From: Aquincola tertiaricarbonis
GTDB taxonomy: Bacteria > Pseudomonadota > Gammaproteobacteria > Burkholderiales > Burkholderiaceae_C
Direction of reading: 5' to 3'
Length of the DNA stretch: 64,000 nt
Assembly: GCF_023573145.1 (NCBI RefSeq)
Contig: NZ_CP097635.1
Span: 1,860,001-1,924,000, forward strand
The notes under the pieces were generated by a model. The model was given only the letters and a program-made list of their open reading frames with translations, made no database searches and was not told the origin of the DNA. Shown here piece by piece: positions 19,184 through 28,408 of the stretch (position 1 is its first letter; the number at the start of each line of letters is the position of its first letter). Both the position numbers and the translations under genes were made by a program.

Positions 19184-20086
19184 ATGCTGGAAGAATTGGA
19201 TGTGAGCCTGCTGCGCGCTTTGCAGGCTTTGCTCAACACCGTCAGCGTTTCGGGCGCCGCCGTGAGGCTGGGCCAGCAGCAGCCGGCCATGAGCCGCAAG
19301 CTCGGCGTGCTGCGCCGCCTCACGGGCGACCAGCTGCTGGTGCGCGTGGGCAACCAGATGCAGCTCACCCCCCGGGCCGAAGTGCTGCGCCCCGTCGTCG
19401 ACCGTGTACTGGCCGAGCTGGCCCAGCTGTCGCCGCACCAGGGCTTTCTGCCGGCGCAGATGCAGCGCCAGTTCACCATCGCCTGCTACGACTTCCTGCC
19501 CGTGGAACGCTTCGCCGATCTGGTCGGCGAACTGGTGCTGGCCTCACCGGCGTCGTCGTTCGTCATCCAGGGCATCGCCGACAAGAACGACTTCGTGCGC
19601 CGCATGTGTGATGGCGAGCTGGACGTGGCCATCACCAGCCGCATGGACATCCCGGGCGTGCTGCGCTCATCGCGCCTGCTGTCCGATCCGCTGGCGGCGG
19701 TGGTCCGGCCCGACCATGCGCTGGCGGCAGGCATGGACCTGGCCGTCTACGGGCAGGCGCGGCACATCTCGGCGCTGGAGCGGGCCCGGGGTGCGGGTGC
19801 CGCGGTGGACGTGCTGCTGGCCGCGGCCGGTGTGCGGCACGAGGTGGCCATCCGCACCCAGTACCTGAGCCTGGTGCCCGCCATGGTCGCGCGCACCGGC
19901 ATGGTCTTTACCACCGGGCTGCGGCATGCGCAGCGCATGGCCGCCGACCATGGCCTGGTGTGCGTGCCGATGCCGACCGAGATCGGGTCCATCGTCTCGT
20001 ACCTGGTGTGGCACGAACGCACCCACCTGGAGCCGGCGGCGCGCTGGCTGCGCGAGCAGCTGACCTTGCGGCTGCGGTCCATCTAG
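19184..20086 (+). CDS. LysR-family transcriptional regulator
   Basis: 300 residues, typical length. The N-terminal winged helix-turn-helix (about 6-64: GAAVRLGQQQPAMSRKLGVLR) is followed by a LysR substrate-binding domain. It is divergent from the Bug/deaminase operon across 153 nt, the classic arrangement for a regulator controlling the neighbouring operon and itself. A short palindrome TTTGC-CT-GCAAA at 19033-19044, just upstream of the Bug start, is a possible operator. Confidence 0.93.
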   Translation: MLEELDVSLLRALQALLNTVSVSGAAVRLGQQQPAMSRKLGVLRRLTGDQLLVRVGNQMQLTPRAEVLRPVVDRVLAELAQLSPHQGFLPAQMQRQFTIACYDFLPVERFADLVGELVLASPASSFVIQGIADKNDFVRRMCDGELDVAITSRMDIPGVLRSSRLLSDPLAAVVRPDHALAAGMDLAVYGQARHISALERARGAGAAVDVLLAAAGVRHEVAIRTQYLSLVPAMVARTGMVFTTGLRHAQRMAADHGLVCVPMPTEIGSIVSYLVWHERTHLEPAARWLREQLTLRLRSI

Positions 20087-20173
20087 GGGTGGCCGGGCCT
20101 GTCTCTAGGGGTAGGGCGCCCACCGGTGCGTGACTACGATGGGCCGCAGTGCATCTGACCGGGGAGAAGGCAC

Positions 20174-20785
20174 ATGAAGGCAATGTGGATCGCGGCCCTG
20201 GCCGCCGTGGCGGGCACCGCGCAGGCTGCCACCGTGGTGAACGTGCCGGGGGCGGACGGTGGTGCCGGCACCGTGGAAGCCGTCAGCTACCCGGTGGCCG
20301 CGGGCACCGTGCTCACGTTCACCAATGCGGTGACGCTGGATCTGGCGGCAGGCGACTACCTGCTCACGCCCACCGTGGTCGGCCGCACCGCCGGTGCCAC
20401 CTTCGGCGGATGGAACTTCCAGTCCACCGTGGGCGGCAGCTGGGGCAACCACTTCGTGGCGGGCGCCGACCTGGGCAATGGCCGCTACCAGGTGCTGCTG
20501 GACGCCACCACCGTGCCCGAGCCCACCTGCAAGAACCACTTCTGCGCCTACGACAGCGAGCAGCAGGCCATCGACGCCTGGCTGGCCACGCCCGCTTTCC
20601 GGCTGCGGCTGGACTCGGCCACCCGCGTGGGCTTTGTCTCGGCCGACTACTACCTGCCCGACAACCTGGGCGGCATCTCCTTCGTCGTCAGCAGCGTGCC
20701 CGAGCCGGCTTCGGCCGCACTGCTGGCGGCGGGGGCGCTGCTGCTGGGCTGGCGGCTGCGTCAGGCCCGGGGCGGCGCTTCGTAG
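20174..20785 (+). CDS. PEP-CTERM sorting domain protein
   Basis: 203 residues. It has a signal peptide (about 1-18, AAVAGTAQA), a beta-rich body without recognised domain, and a C-terminal VPEP motif (about 175) followed by a membrane helix and an Arg-containing tail. This is the PEP-CTERM tripartite signal recognised by exosortase, so the protein is probably processed and sent to the cell surface or exopolysaccharide matrix. A strong ribosome site (GGGGAGAAGG) precedes the ATG. No exosortase gene is in the window. The 3' end overlaps the convergent VOC gene by 25 nt. Confidence 0.88.
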   Translation: MKAMWIAALAAVAGTAQAATVVNVPGADGGAGTVEAVSYPVAAGTVLTFTNAVTLDLAAGDYLLTPTVVGRTAGATFGGWNFQSTVGGSWGNHFVAGADLGNGRYQVLLDATTVPEPTCKNHFCAYDSEQQAIDAWLATPAFRLRLDSATRVGFVSADYYLPDNLGGISFVVSSVPEPASAALLAAGALLLGWRLRQARGGAS

Positions 20786-21192
20786 AGTTCCAGCGGCAGG
20801 TCGTCCGGGTCGGCAAAGAACACGAAGCGGCGGCCGGTGTACTCGTCCACCCGCACCGGTTCCACGGCCACGCCATGGGCTTCCAGCAGGGCCTTGCAGC
20901 GGTCCACGTCGTCCACCTCGAAGGCCAGGTGCCGCAGGCCCTGGGCCTCGGGGTACGAAGGCCGCGGCGGCGCCCCCGGAAACGAGAACAGCTCCACCTG
21001 CGAGCCATCGGGCAGCGCCAGGTCCAGCTTCCAGGAGCGGCGCGCCTCGCGGTAATGCTCGGCCACCACGGCCAGGCCCAGCACCTGGGTATAGAAGTGC
21101 TTGGAGCGCGCGTAGTCGGCGCAGATGATGGCCGCATGGTGGATGCGGCGCAGCGGCAGGCCCGGCAACTGAGTTGCGTGCGCGGTGCTCAT
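20761..21192 (-). CDS. VOC-family (glyoxalase/YaeR-like) metalloprotein
   Basis: 143 residues with the vicinal-oxygen-chelate fold. RRIHHAAIICADYARSKHFY at the start and LRHLAFEVDDVD, RRFVFFADPDDLPLELYE at the end closely resemble the YaeR/SMU1112c (GloA2) group. Metal ligands would be the N-terminal His, E49-region, H of RHLAF and the last Glu. These proteins are predicted lyases or hydrolases of unknown substrate. The start chosen is ATG 21192; a GTG one codon earlier is also in frame. Confidence 0.85.
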   Translation of the reverse strand: MSTAHATQLPGLPLRRIHHAAIICADYARSKHFYTQVLGLAVVAEHYREARRSWKLDLALPDGSQVELFSFPGAPPRPSYPEAQGLRHLAFEVDDVDRCKALLEAHGVAVEPVRVDEYTGRRFVFFADPDDLPLELYEAPPRA

Positions 21193-21203
21193 CACGGGCT
21201 GCG

Positions 21204-21527
21204 TCAGGCCGCGGGGTCGGGCCGGTTGGCCGCGGGCACCACACCGGCCTTGGCCTCGGCGCCCACGTTGTCTTCAATGGCCATGTGCAGCCGGGCCACG
21301 GCCTCACGCTCGCCCTTGATGGCGTAGGTGTCGTGGCCGCAGGCCGGGCAATGCGCGGTGAACGCGGCCTGAATGCCGTCCAGCCCCGCGATGTCCATCG
21401 GCGACATGTCGGTGAGCTGCGCCTGGCAGTTGTTGCAGGTGATGAACTTGGGCCGCAGCGCCAGCTGCCGGTCGATGGCGGCGGCCTTGCGTTGCTCGGT
21501 GGTGCCGCGCAGGCGGGCTTGTCCCAT
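21204..21527 (-). CDS. Small protein with two CxxC zinc-ribbon knuckles
   Basis: 107 residues starting MGQARLRGTTEQRKAAA. Two cysteine pairs (CNNCQ about residue 36, CPACG about 62) look like a zinc ribbon. I do not recognise a named family. The stop is 11 nt before the VOC gene, so the two are probably cotranscribed. ATG 21527 was taken because upstream sequence is low-complexity. Confidence 0.65.
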   Translation of the reverse strand: MGQARLRGTTEQRKAAAIDRQLALRPKFITCNNCQAQLTDMSPMDIAGLDGIQAAFTAHCPACGHDTYAIKGEREAVARLHMAIEDNVGAEAKAGVVPAANRPDPAA

Positions 21528-21851
21528 GAAAAATCCTTGTGGCGGGGAGGAGGGCGCGGCGCAGGGCCGCGAAGGCCGCCACGATACCGCGGCTGCGGCA
21601 ACGCCCGCGTCAGCGGCGCTTGCGCGTGGCCTGGTCGGCCTTGCGCCGACAGCGCAGCAGGCCACCCGCTGCCATGTTGTCGATGGGCTCGTCCATGTGC
21701 TCGCGGGAGTCGGGCTCGATGGGGGTGATGGGTTGGTGGCGTGGGGTAAGGGGATGGGCATGGGGGGCTCGGGGTGGTCTGCCAGGGGACATAAACAGAC
21801 AACTCACCGGTCGGGCGGGGCGATCGCGCGGGTTGATAGGACGTCACCGCT
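21528..21851. other. Gene-poor stretch with G-rich tract next to the old end of the CRISPR array
   Basis: No convincing gene is seen. A minus-strand frame (MDEPIDNMAAGGLLRCRRK..., start about 21696) is open but has no other support. Positions 21743-21774 on the plus strand carry five G-runs of 3-6 with short gaps, a G-quadruplex-type motif. Confidence 0.4.
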
Positions 21852-21888
21852 CATGGGCCCATCCCGCTCGCGCGAAGTAGCCAGCGGC
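21852..21888 (-). repeat. Vestigial CRISPR repeat beyond the leader-distal end
   Basis: The last 16 nt of this 37-nt segment match the repeat end CGAAGTGGTCAGCGGC at 14 of 16 positions, while the other half is degraded. It sits exactly 72 nt before the first recognisable repeat, one array period, leaving a 35-nt fossil spacer (21889-21923). Confidence 0.5.
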
Positions 21889-21923
21889 TGCCACACCGAG
21901 ACTGGCGCGCCGCCGACCTGTTG

Positions 21924-24900
21924 GTTTCAACCCACGCCGACAGCCGAAGTGGTCAGCGGCCACCCGCGGCGGTATCTCAGTGAGCACCTCACCGTTTCAA
22001 CCCACGCCGACCACCGAAGTGGTCAGCGGCGGCCATACAGCCGCGGCGTCAGCTCGCCCGACGTGTTTCAACCCACGCCGACCACCGAAGTGGTCAGCGG
22101 CCGGGCACATCACGTACCACCGCACGGACAACCCGTTTCAACCCACGCTGACCACCGAAGTGGTCAGCGGCGTACACGCCCGACAGCTGCGAGCCCTGCT
22201 GGATGTTTCAACCCACGCTGACCACCGAAGTGGTCAGCGGCCACGGCGCTGCTGACGTTGCGCGCCACCGTGTGGTTTCAACCCACGCTGACCACCGAAG
22301 TGGTCAGCGGCGAAGACCGCCAGGGCCGCGCGCATGCGCTTCTGGTTTCAACCCACGCTGACCACCGAAGTGGTCAGCGGCGCCCAGCTTGTGGCCAAGG
22401 GCGCCAGCCGCACGATGTTTCAACCCACGCTGACCACCGAAGTGGTCAGCGGCCAGCCGCGCAGGCGGCGTCATCAAACTGCGAATGGGTTTCAACCCAC
22501 GCTGACCACCGAAGTGGTCAGCGGCCAGCCGCGCAGGCGGCGTCATCAAACTGCGAATGGGTTTCAACCCACGCTGACCACCGAAGTGGTCAGCGGCATG
22601 GCCTGTAGCTGCTGGTCGGACCAGCATCGGCCGTTTCAACCCACGCTGACCACCGAAGTGGTCAGCGGCTTGCGCACGCGCGCCGCCATGTCCCAGGTCT
22701 TGCTGTTTCAACCCACGCTGACCACCGAAGTGGTCAGCGGCAGCCCATCAGGTGGGCCATGGGCGAGCCCGGCACGTTTCAACCCACGCTGACCACCGAA
22801 GTGGTCAGCGGCGTGGCTCAGTGAGCAGCAGCCGGTGGCGCGAGTGTTTCAACCCACGCTGACCACCGAAGTGGTCAGCGGCTCATCGACTCGGCAATCA
22901 TGCCGTGGGCGTTCATGTTTCAACCCACGCTGACCACCGAAGTGGTCAGCGGCCACCGCCGGCACCGTTGACCGTGTAGGCCTCGCAGTTTCAACCCACG
23001 CTGACCACCGAAGTGGTCAGCGGCCGCGGTCGGGCAGGCCGTCGCCTGGCTGCCAGTAGTTTCAACCCACGCTGACCACCGAAGTGGTCAGCGGCCATTG
23101 CGCTTCTCCTGTCGATTGGCCTTCTTCCTGTTTCAACCCACGCTGACCACCGAAGTGGTCAGCGGCCACGGCGCGCGGGCGCTGCGGCACGAACGACTTG
23201 GAGTTTCAACCCACGCTGACCACCGAAGTGGTCAGCGGCGCCGAACAGGCGGCCCACCGGGATGCGCTCGGTGGCGTTTCAACCCACGCTGACCACCGAA
23301 GTGGTCAGCGGCGCGTCGATGCATGCGGCTCGCGCGGCCACTGAACCCGTTTCAACCCACGCTGACCACCGAAGTGGTCAGCGGCGTCATTGCAAACCGT
23401 GGGCCAGCAAGCACCCACACGTTTCAACCCACGCTGACCACCGAAGTGGTCAGCGGCGCCACCAAGGCAGGAGCTGCTGCCACCGTTGCTGTTTCAACCC
23501 ACGCTGACCACCGAAGTGGTCAGCGGCGCCGGTGATCGTGCGGGTTTCGCTCGGCGGAACGTTTCAACCCACGCTGACCACCGAAGTGGTCAGCGGCCGA
23601 TCGACAGCAGCAGCCTGCCGGCTGGCACCTGGTTTCAACCCACGCTGACCACCGAAGTGGTCAGCGGCCCTGCCGAGCATCGAGCTGGGCGGGCCCATGA
23701 TCGTTTCAACCCACGCTGACCACCGAAGTGGTCAGCGGCCCTTGATGGTGCCGGCGTAGATGGTCGCGCTGCTGTTTCAACCCACGCTGACCACCGAAGT
23801 GGTCAGCGGCCTTTGCGCAGCTCGCCGTTGATGAACAGCCGCCAGTTTCAACCCACGCTGACCACCGAAGTGGTCAGCGGCGGCCGGCGCCCAAGCGCAA
23901 CGGCGGTCGCCAACTGTTTCAACCCACGCTGACCACCGAAGTGGTCAGCGGCCAGGCCACCGCCCGCTGGCGCACTGGTGGCCGCGTTTCAACCCACGCT
24001 GACCACCGAAGTGGTCAGCGGCGTCGAGACGGATTCCTTCCCTGCGGAGACGCACGTTTCAACCCACGCTGACCACCGAAGTGGTCAGCGGCATCATCGA
24101 CTCGGCAATCATGCCGTGGGCGTTCATGTTTCAACCCACGCTGACCACCGAAGTGGTCAGCGGCTGGCGCGATGACCGTGCCGGCGTCCTGCGCGCCGTT
24201 TCAACCCACGCTGACCACCGAAGTGGTCAGCGGCGCTCTCGCATGACCGTTACGAGCACCGTCGCCGGTTTCAACCCACGCTGACCACCGAAGTGGTCAG
24301 CGGCGCTACTGCCTGATCGGCCGCGATGCCGGCTACATCGTTTCAACCCACGCTGACCACCGAAGTGGTCAGCGGCCAAAGAGCATCGGCGCGCCGGTGC
24401 CTGTGGAGTCGTTTCAACCCACGCTGACCACCGAAGTGGTCAGCGGCCCGCCTACATCAACGCCGGGGGCACCCGCGCATGTTTCAACCCACGCTGACCA
24501 CCGAAGTGGTCAGCGGCGGCGCTGGCATCACGCTGGAGTCGCCGCTGCTCGTGTTTCAACCCACGCTGACCACCGAAGTGGTCAGCGGCGCCGTAGCTTC
24601 GCGCGCTTACGCACAGCCTTCGTGTTTCAACCCACGCTGACCACCGAAGTGGTCAGCGGCCAGCGGCAAGGGCGTGAGCATCAACCGCCTGCTGTTTCAA
24701 CCCACGCTGACCACCGAAGTGGTCAGCGGCCAATCCGGCGCTCCATGTAGCGGGCAGCCACCCAGGTTTCAACCCACGCTGACCACCGAAGTGGTCAGCG
24801 GCGTGGCTGGCTATGCGTGCGCAGCTGACCGTGCTGGTTTCAACCCACGCTGACCACCGAAGTGGTCAGCGGCATGGATTGCCCTGTCGGGCTGCTTAGG

Positions 24901-26860
24901 AAGCGAAGATGTTTCAACCCACGCTGACCACCGAAGTGGTCAGCGGCGTGACGACAGCGAAAGGAGTGCGTGATGGACAAGGTTTCAACCCACGCTGACC
25001 ACCGAAGTGGTCAGCGGCAGGCTCTTGCCCAGGCTCGCGCCCAGGTTGCCGGTGTTTCAACCCACGCTGACCACCGAAGTGGTCAGCGGCGCGGCGCCTT
25101 CAACCCGAACGACCCCAGCATCTTGTTTCAACCCACGCTGACCACCGAAGTGGTCAGCGGCGCAGCATGCCGTCGGGGTCACGCTCGGCCAGGGCCGTTT
25201 CAACCCACGCTGACCACCGAAGTGGTCAGCGGCCGACCCCTAACCGCTCTGAAGGAGCTAGACAAATGTTTCAACCCACGCTGACCACCGAAGTGGTCAG
25301 CGGCCCTTCGCCGGCCACCGCCTGGTCATCCTGGTCAAGTTTCAACCCACGCTGACCACCGAAGTGGTCAGCGGCAGTTGCAACCGTCGCCATCCGACGC
25401 AGCAAGGAAGTTTCAACCCACGCTGACCACCGAAGTGGTCAGCGGCGCAGGCCCGCCACGTCGCCCCAGAAGTTGTCACGGTTTCAACCCACGCTGACCA
25501 CCGAAGTGGTCAGCGGCCGCCGGCCGCACCGGAATACGCCTGGTTGATCTGGTTTCAACCCACGCTGACCACCGAAGTGGTCAGCGGCGGTTGATCCACG
25601 GCATGGAGGGCGCGACGTACAGGTTTCAACCCACGCTGACCACCGAAGTGGTCAGCGGCAGCAGCACGCCGTCGGTGGTGATCTCGTAGTCGATGTTTCA
25701 ACCCACGCTGACCACCGAAGTGGTCAGCGGCCGCCGGCCGTGACATTGATGTCGAGCGTGCGAACGTTTCAACCCACGCTGACCACCGAAGTGGTCAGCG
25801 GCTGCCGGTGCTGACTGTCCAGCCGCTTCCGTCCATGTTTCAACCCACGCTGACCACCGAAGTGGTCAGCGGCGCTTCAGCGTGCCCTGCCCCACCGTCG
25901 CCGGGAAGTTTCAACCCACGCTGACCACCGAAGTGGTCAGCGGCCGCCTTCAACGTCGAATGCCATACGTCACCGGTTGTTTCAACCCACGCTGACCACC
26001 GAAGTGGTCAGCGGCGGCAGCGAATGCCCGGTCAATGCAGTGGCGCAGGTTTCAACCCACGCTGACCACCGAAGTGGTCAGCGGCGCTGTTGTCCAGGTA
26101 GTTGTTGGCGGCGTCGGTGTTTCAACCCACGCTGACCACCGAAGTGGTCAGCGGCGGTCGCGGTCGAGGTCTTCATTGATGGGCACGTTGTTTCAACCCA
26201 CGCTGACCACCGAAGTGGTCAGCGGCGAGATCATGGAGCGGCTGCGCACGGAGGTGTGGGTTTCAACCCACGCTGACCACCGAAGTGGTCAGCGGCAGAA
26301 CAACGCCAGCGGCGCCAGCGCCACCAATGGCGTTTCAACCCACGCTGACCACCGAAGTGGTCAGCGGCGAACCGCCGGCCAGCGCTCAACGCCGGCACGC
26401 TCGTTTCAACCCACGCTGACCACCGAAGTGGTCAGCGGCACTTCTGCAGTTCGGCGTCGATGGTCTTGAGCTGTTTCAACCCACGCTGACCACCGAAGTG
26501 GTCAGCGGCTGAACCGCCGGCCAGCGCTCAACGCCGGCACGCTCGTTTCAACCCACGCTGACCACCGAAGTGGTCAGCGGCGCCGTTGCTGTCGTTGTAG
26601 AGCGTCACCGTCCCGTTTCAACCCACGCTGACCACCGAAGTGGTCAGCGGCGGCTTTTTTGCGTCTGCGCTACACGCTGCACCAGTTTCAACCCACGCTG
26701 ACCACCGAAGTGGTCAGCGGCTCGGGCGTGCCGGGTGGCGACAAGTACCTTGAGTTTCAACCCACGCTGACCACCGAAGTGGTCAGCGGCACCGGCGGCC
26801 GGGCTGCCCTGGGCTACGTCAAGGTTTCAACCCACGCTGACCACCGAAGTGGTCAGCGGC
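21924..26860 (-). CRISPR. Type I-C CRISPR array, 70 repeats and 69 spacers
   Basis: I counted 70 copies of a 37-nt repeat with 32-37-nt spacers (period 69-74). Read on the plus strand it starts GTTTCAACCC and ends CAGCGGC; the crRNA strand is minus, ending in GTGGGTTGAAAC as in type I-C handles. Inside are perfect 10-bp arms CGCTGACCAC and GTGGTCAGCG around a CGAA (UUCG in crRNA) tetraloop. The repeat at 21924 has three changes and those at 21994 and 22065 one each; the rest are uniform. The decayed end is therefore left and the leader right, next to cas2. One spacer is duplicated in tandem (22454, 22526). Two near-identical spacer pairs occur (22883/24093 and 26369/26510). Confidence 0.99.
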
Positions 26861-27043
26861 TCCACAGCGCCAAGTCCTTCCGACGGCAGCGAAAAACGCT
26901 CGCCGTTCGCGAACCTGCGGCCATGTGGCGGGTCAGGGACCCGCGCCGGGCCGGCCACTTGCGGTTTTTCATGAAGGGACAAGGACTTGCCGTGGGCGCG
27001 AACCTCGGCGGTGACGGGCGTCACTCGGGGTTCGCGGGCATCA
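26861..27043 (-). promoter_or_regulatory. CRISPR leader between cas2 and the newest repeat
   Basis: 183 nt without a gene, between the cas2 stop and the leader-proximal repeat. It contains a perfect 8-bp inverted repeat CGCGAACC (26997-27004) and GGTTCGCG (27029-27036), which encloses GTGAC-GGGC-GTCAC. It also has a small AGCG-AAAAA-CGCT hairpin at 26888-26900 and the inverted pair CAAGTCCTT (about 26870) and AAGGACTTG (about 26980). On the minus strand the AT-richer part around 26960-26990 is the likeliest place for the array promoter. The large hairpin directly after cas2 could end the cas transcript or bind an adaptation factor. Confidence 0.6.
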
Positions 27044-27334
27044 TCATAGGACGAGGGGGTCCTCGAAGTCCGTGGCCTTGAACTTGCCGAACTCGCGCAC
27101 CTCGCAGCCGCGGCTGTCGGCCATGCGGTATAGGCGCAGGCAGTCGGTCTTCAGGTCGACCTCGGCCAGCAGGCGCCGCTCCAGGTCTTCCATCTGCGCC
27201 AGGGTCACCTGGCATTCAAACACCGATTTCTGCACCCGCTGGCCCGTGCTCTCACACACCTTGGCCACCCGGCGCAGGCGGCGGCGGCCGGCGCGGTCTT
27301 CGGTGTTCACGTTGTAGCAGACGATCACCAGCAT
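27044..27334 (-). CDS. cas2: CRISPR-associated endoribonuclease/adaptation protein Cas2
   Basis: 96 residues. The N-terminal strand [27 protein letters not shown] carries the usual Cas2 pattern (type I-C form with Asn rather than Asp after the first strand), followed by [13 protein letters not shown]. The dimer bridges Cas1 dimers in the spacer-integration complex. ATG 27334 has GGGAGG 6 nt upstream; the longer open frame behind it is a cas1 shadow. It is the last gene of the cas operon, adjacent to the leader. Confidence 0.97.
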   Translation of the reverse strand: MLVIVCYNVNTEDRAGRRRLRRVAKVCESTGQRVQKSVFECQVTLAQMEDLERRLLAEVDLKTDCLRLYRMADSRGCEVREFGKFKATDFEDPLVL

Positions 27335-27363
27335 CGTGGCCTCCCTTTCGCCTTCGCCGTGGC

Positions 27364-28395
27364 CTACCGCATCTGGAAGGGCACGTAGCCCGCCGCCTCG
27401 CCACGCAGGTGCCGCGCCAGCAGGCGGGCCTGCACCAGCGGCACCAAGCCCACGGGGATGCTCTCGGCCAGCAGCGGATGGGTCAGCAGGTCTTTCTTGC
27501 GTTCCTGGTAGGCCGTGACCACGGCCTTGCGGGCATCCCCACACAGCAGCACGGCGCCACCTTCGCGGGTTTCGAAGTCGGCCTCGGAGAGTTGCGCGCG
27601 GTTCACCAACGTCAGGGCCAGCCGGTCGGCCAGCGGGCGGAACTCTTCCATCAGGTCCAGCGCCAGTGCCGCGCGTCCGGGCCGCAAGGCATGCAGCAAG
27701 CCGAGTTGAGGGTCGAGCCCGGCGGTTTCGCAGGCGCTGCGGCAGTCGTTCATCCACATCGCGTAGAGAAAGCTCAACAGCGCATTCATGCGGTCGCGCG
27801 GGGGGCGGCGCGTGCGGCCGTCCATGGTGAAGTGGGCACGCTGGTCGGCGCGCACCAGCCGGTTCAGGCCCGCGAAGTAGGTGCGGGCGGCTTCGCCTTC
27901 CACCCCGCGCAGTGTGTCCAGGTCGGCCGCGCCCGGCACGGCGCGCTGGCTGGCGGCCAAGTCCTTGGCGGCGCGGGCCAGCAGTTGGCGGTCGGTCTCG
28001 TCCTTGGTGTCGCGTGCACCGCGCAGCAGCACATGGCGCTGGTTGCGCAGCTTGCCGGCCACGATGGCGCGCGCCGCCTGCAGCGTGAAGGCCGGGTCAT
28101 CCAGCGCGCGGTGCTGGGCGCGGCGCAGCAGCACGTTGCCGGTGGTTTCGCCTTCCAGCCGGGCTTTGAAGCGGCCGTTCATGTCCAGCAGCACCAGCGC
28201 GATGCCGCCTTCGGCCAGGCGGTGCATCAGGCCGGCGCTCAGGCCCACGTGGCCAAAGCACACCACCGCCTGCAGGTGGTGCAGCGGTACCCGCAGCCGG
28301 GTTTCCTTGTCTTCGTCCACCACGCGCAGGGTGTCGTTGTCCAGCCGCAGGTAGCTGTCGGGCAGCGTGACGTACAGCGTGTTCAGCAGTTGCAT
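27364..28395 (-). CDS. cas1: CRISPR integrase Cas1 (type I-C)
   Basis: 343 residues. It starts [20 protein letters not shown] as in I-C Cas1. Metal-binding residues are visible: E166 ([11 protein letters not shown]), H235 (LLHALRPG) and D247/E250 ([12 protein letters not shown]). It integrates new spacers at the leader end together with Cas2, with Cas4 selecting PAM-containing prespacers. ATG 28395 has GGAG 6 nt upstream; 29 nt separate it from cas2. Confidence 0.98.
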   Translation of the reverse strand: MQLLNTLYVTLPDSYLRLDNDTLRVVDEDKETRLRVPLHHLQAVVCFGHVGLSAGLMHRLAEGGIALVLLDMNGRFKARLEGETTGNVLLRRAQHRALDDPAFTLQAARAIVAGKLRNQRHVLLRGARDTKDETDRQLLARAAKDLAASQRAVPGAADLDTLRGVEGEAARTYFAGLNRLVRADQRAHFTMDGRTRRPPRDRMNALLSFLYAMWMNDCRSACETAGLDPQLGLLHALRPGRAALALDLMEEFRPLADRLALTLVNRAQLSEADFETREGGAVLLCGDARKAVVTAYQERKKDLLTHPLLAESIPVGLVPLVQARLLARHLRGEAAGYVPFQMR

Positions 28396-28408
28396 CGCGG
28401 CTCCGGGT

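Noticed and set aside
21610..21807. Small minus-strand frame beside the CRISPR array
   Set aside because: The first part is Pro-rich translation of the G-rich tract; only the last 28 codons look protein-like, which is not enough support.
22000..26900. Open frames through the array giving repetitive peptides
   Set aside because: They are translations of the CRISPR repeat in different frames and end wherever spacers introduce stops.
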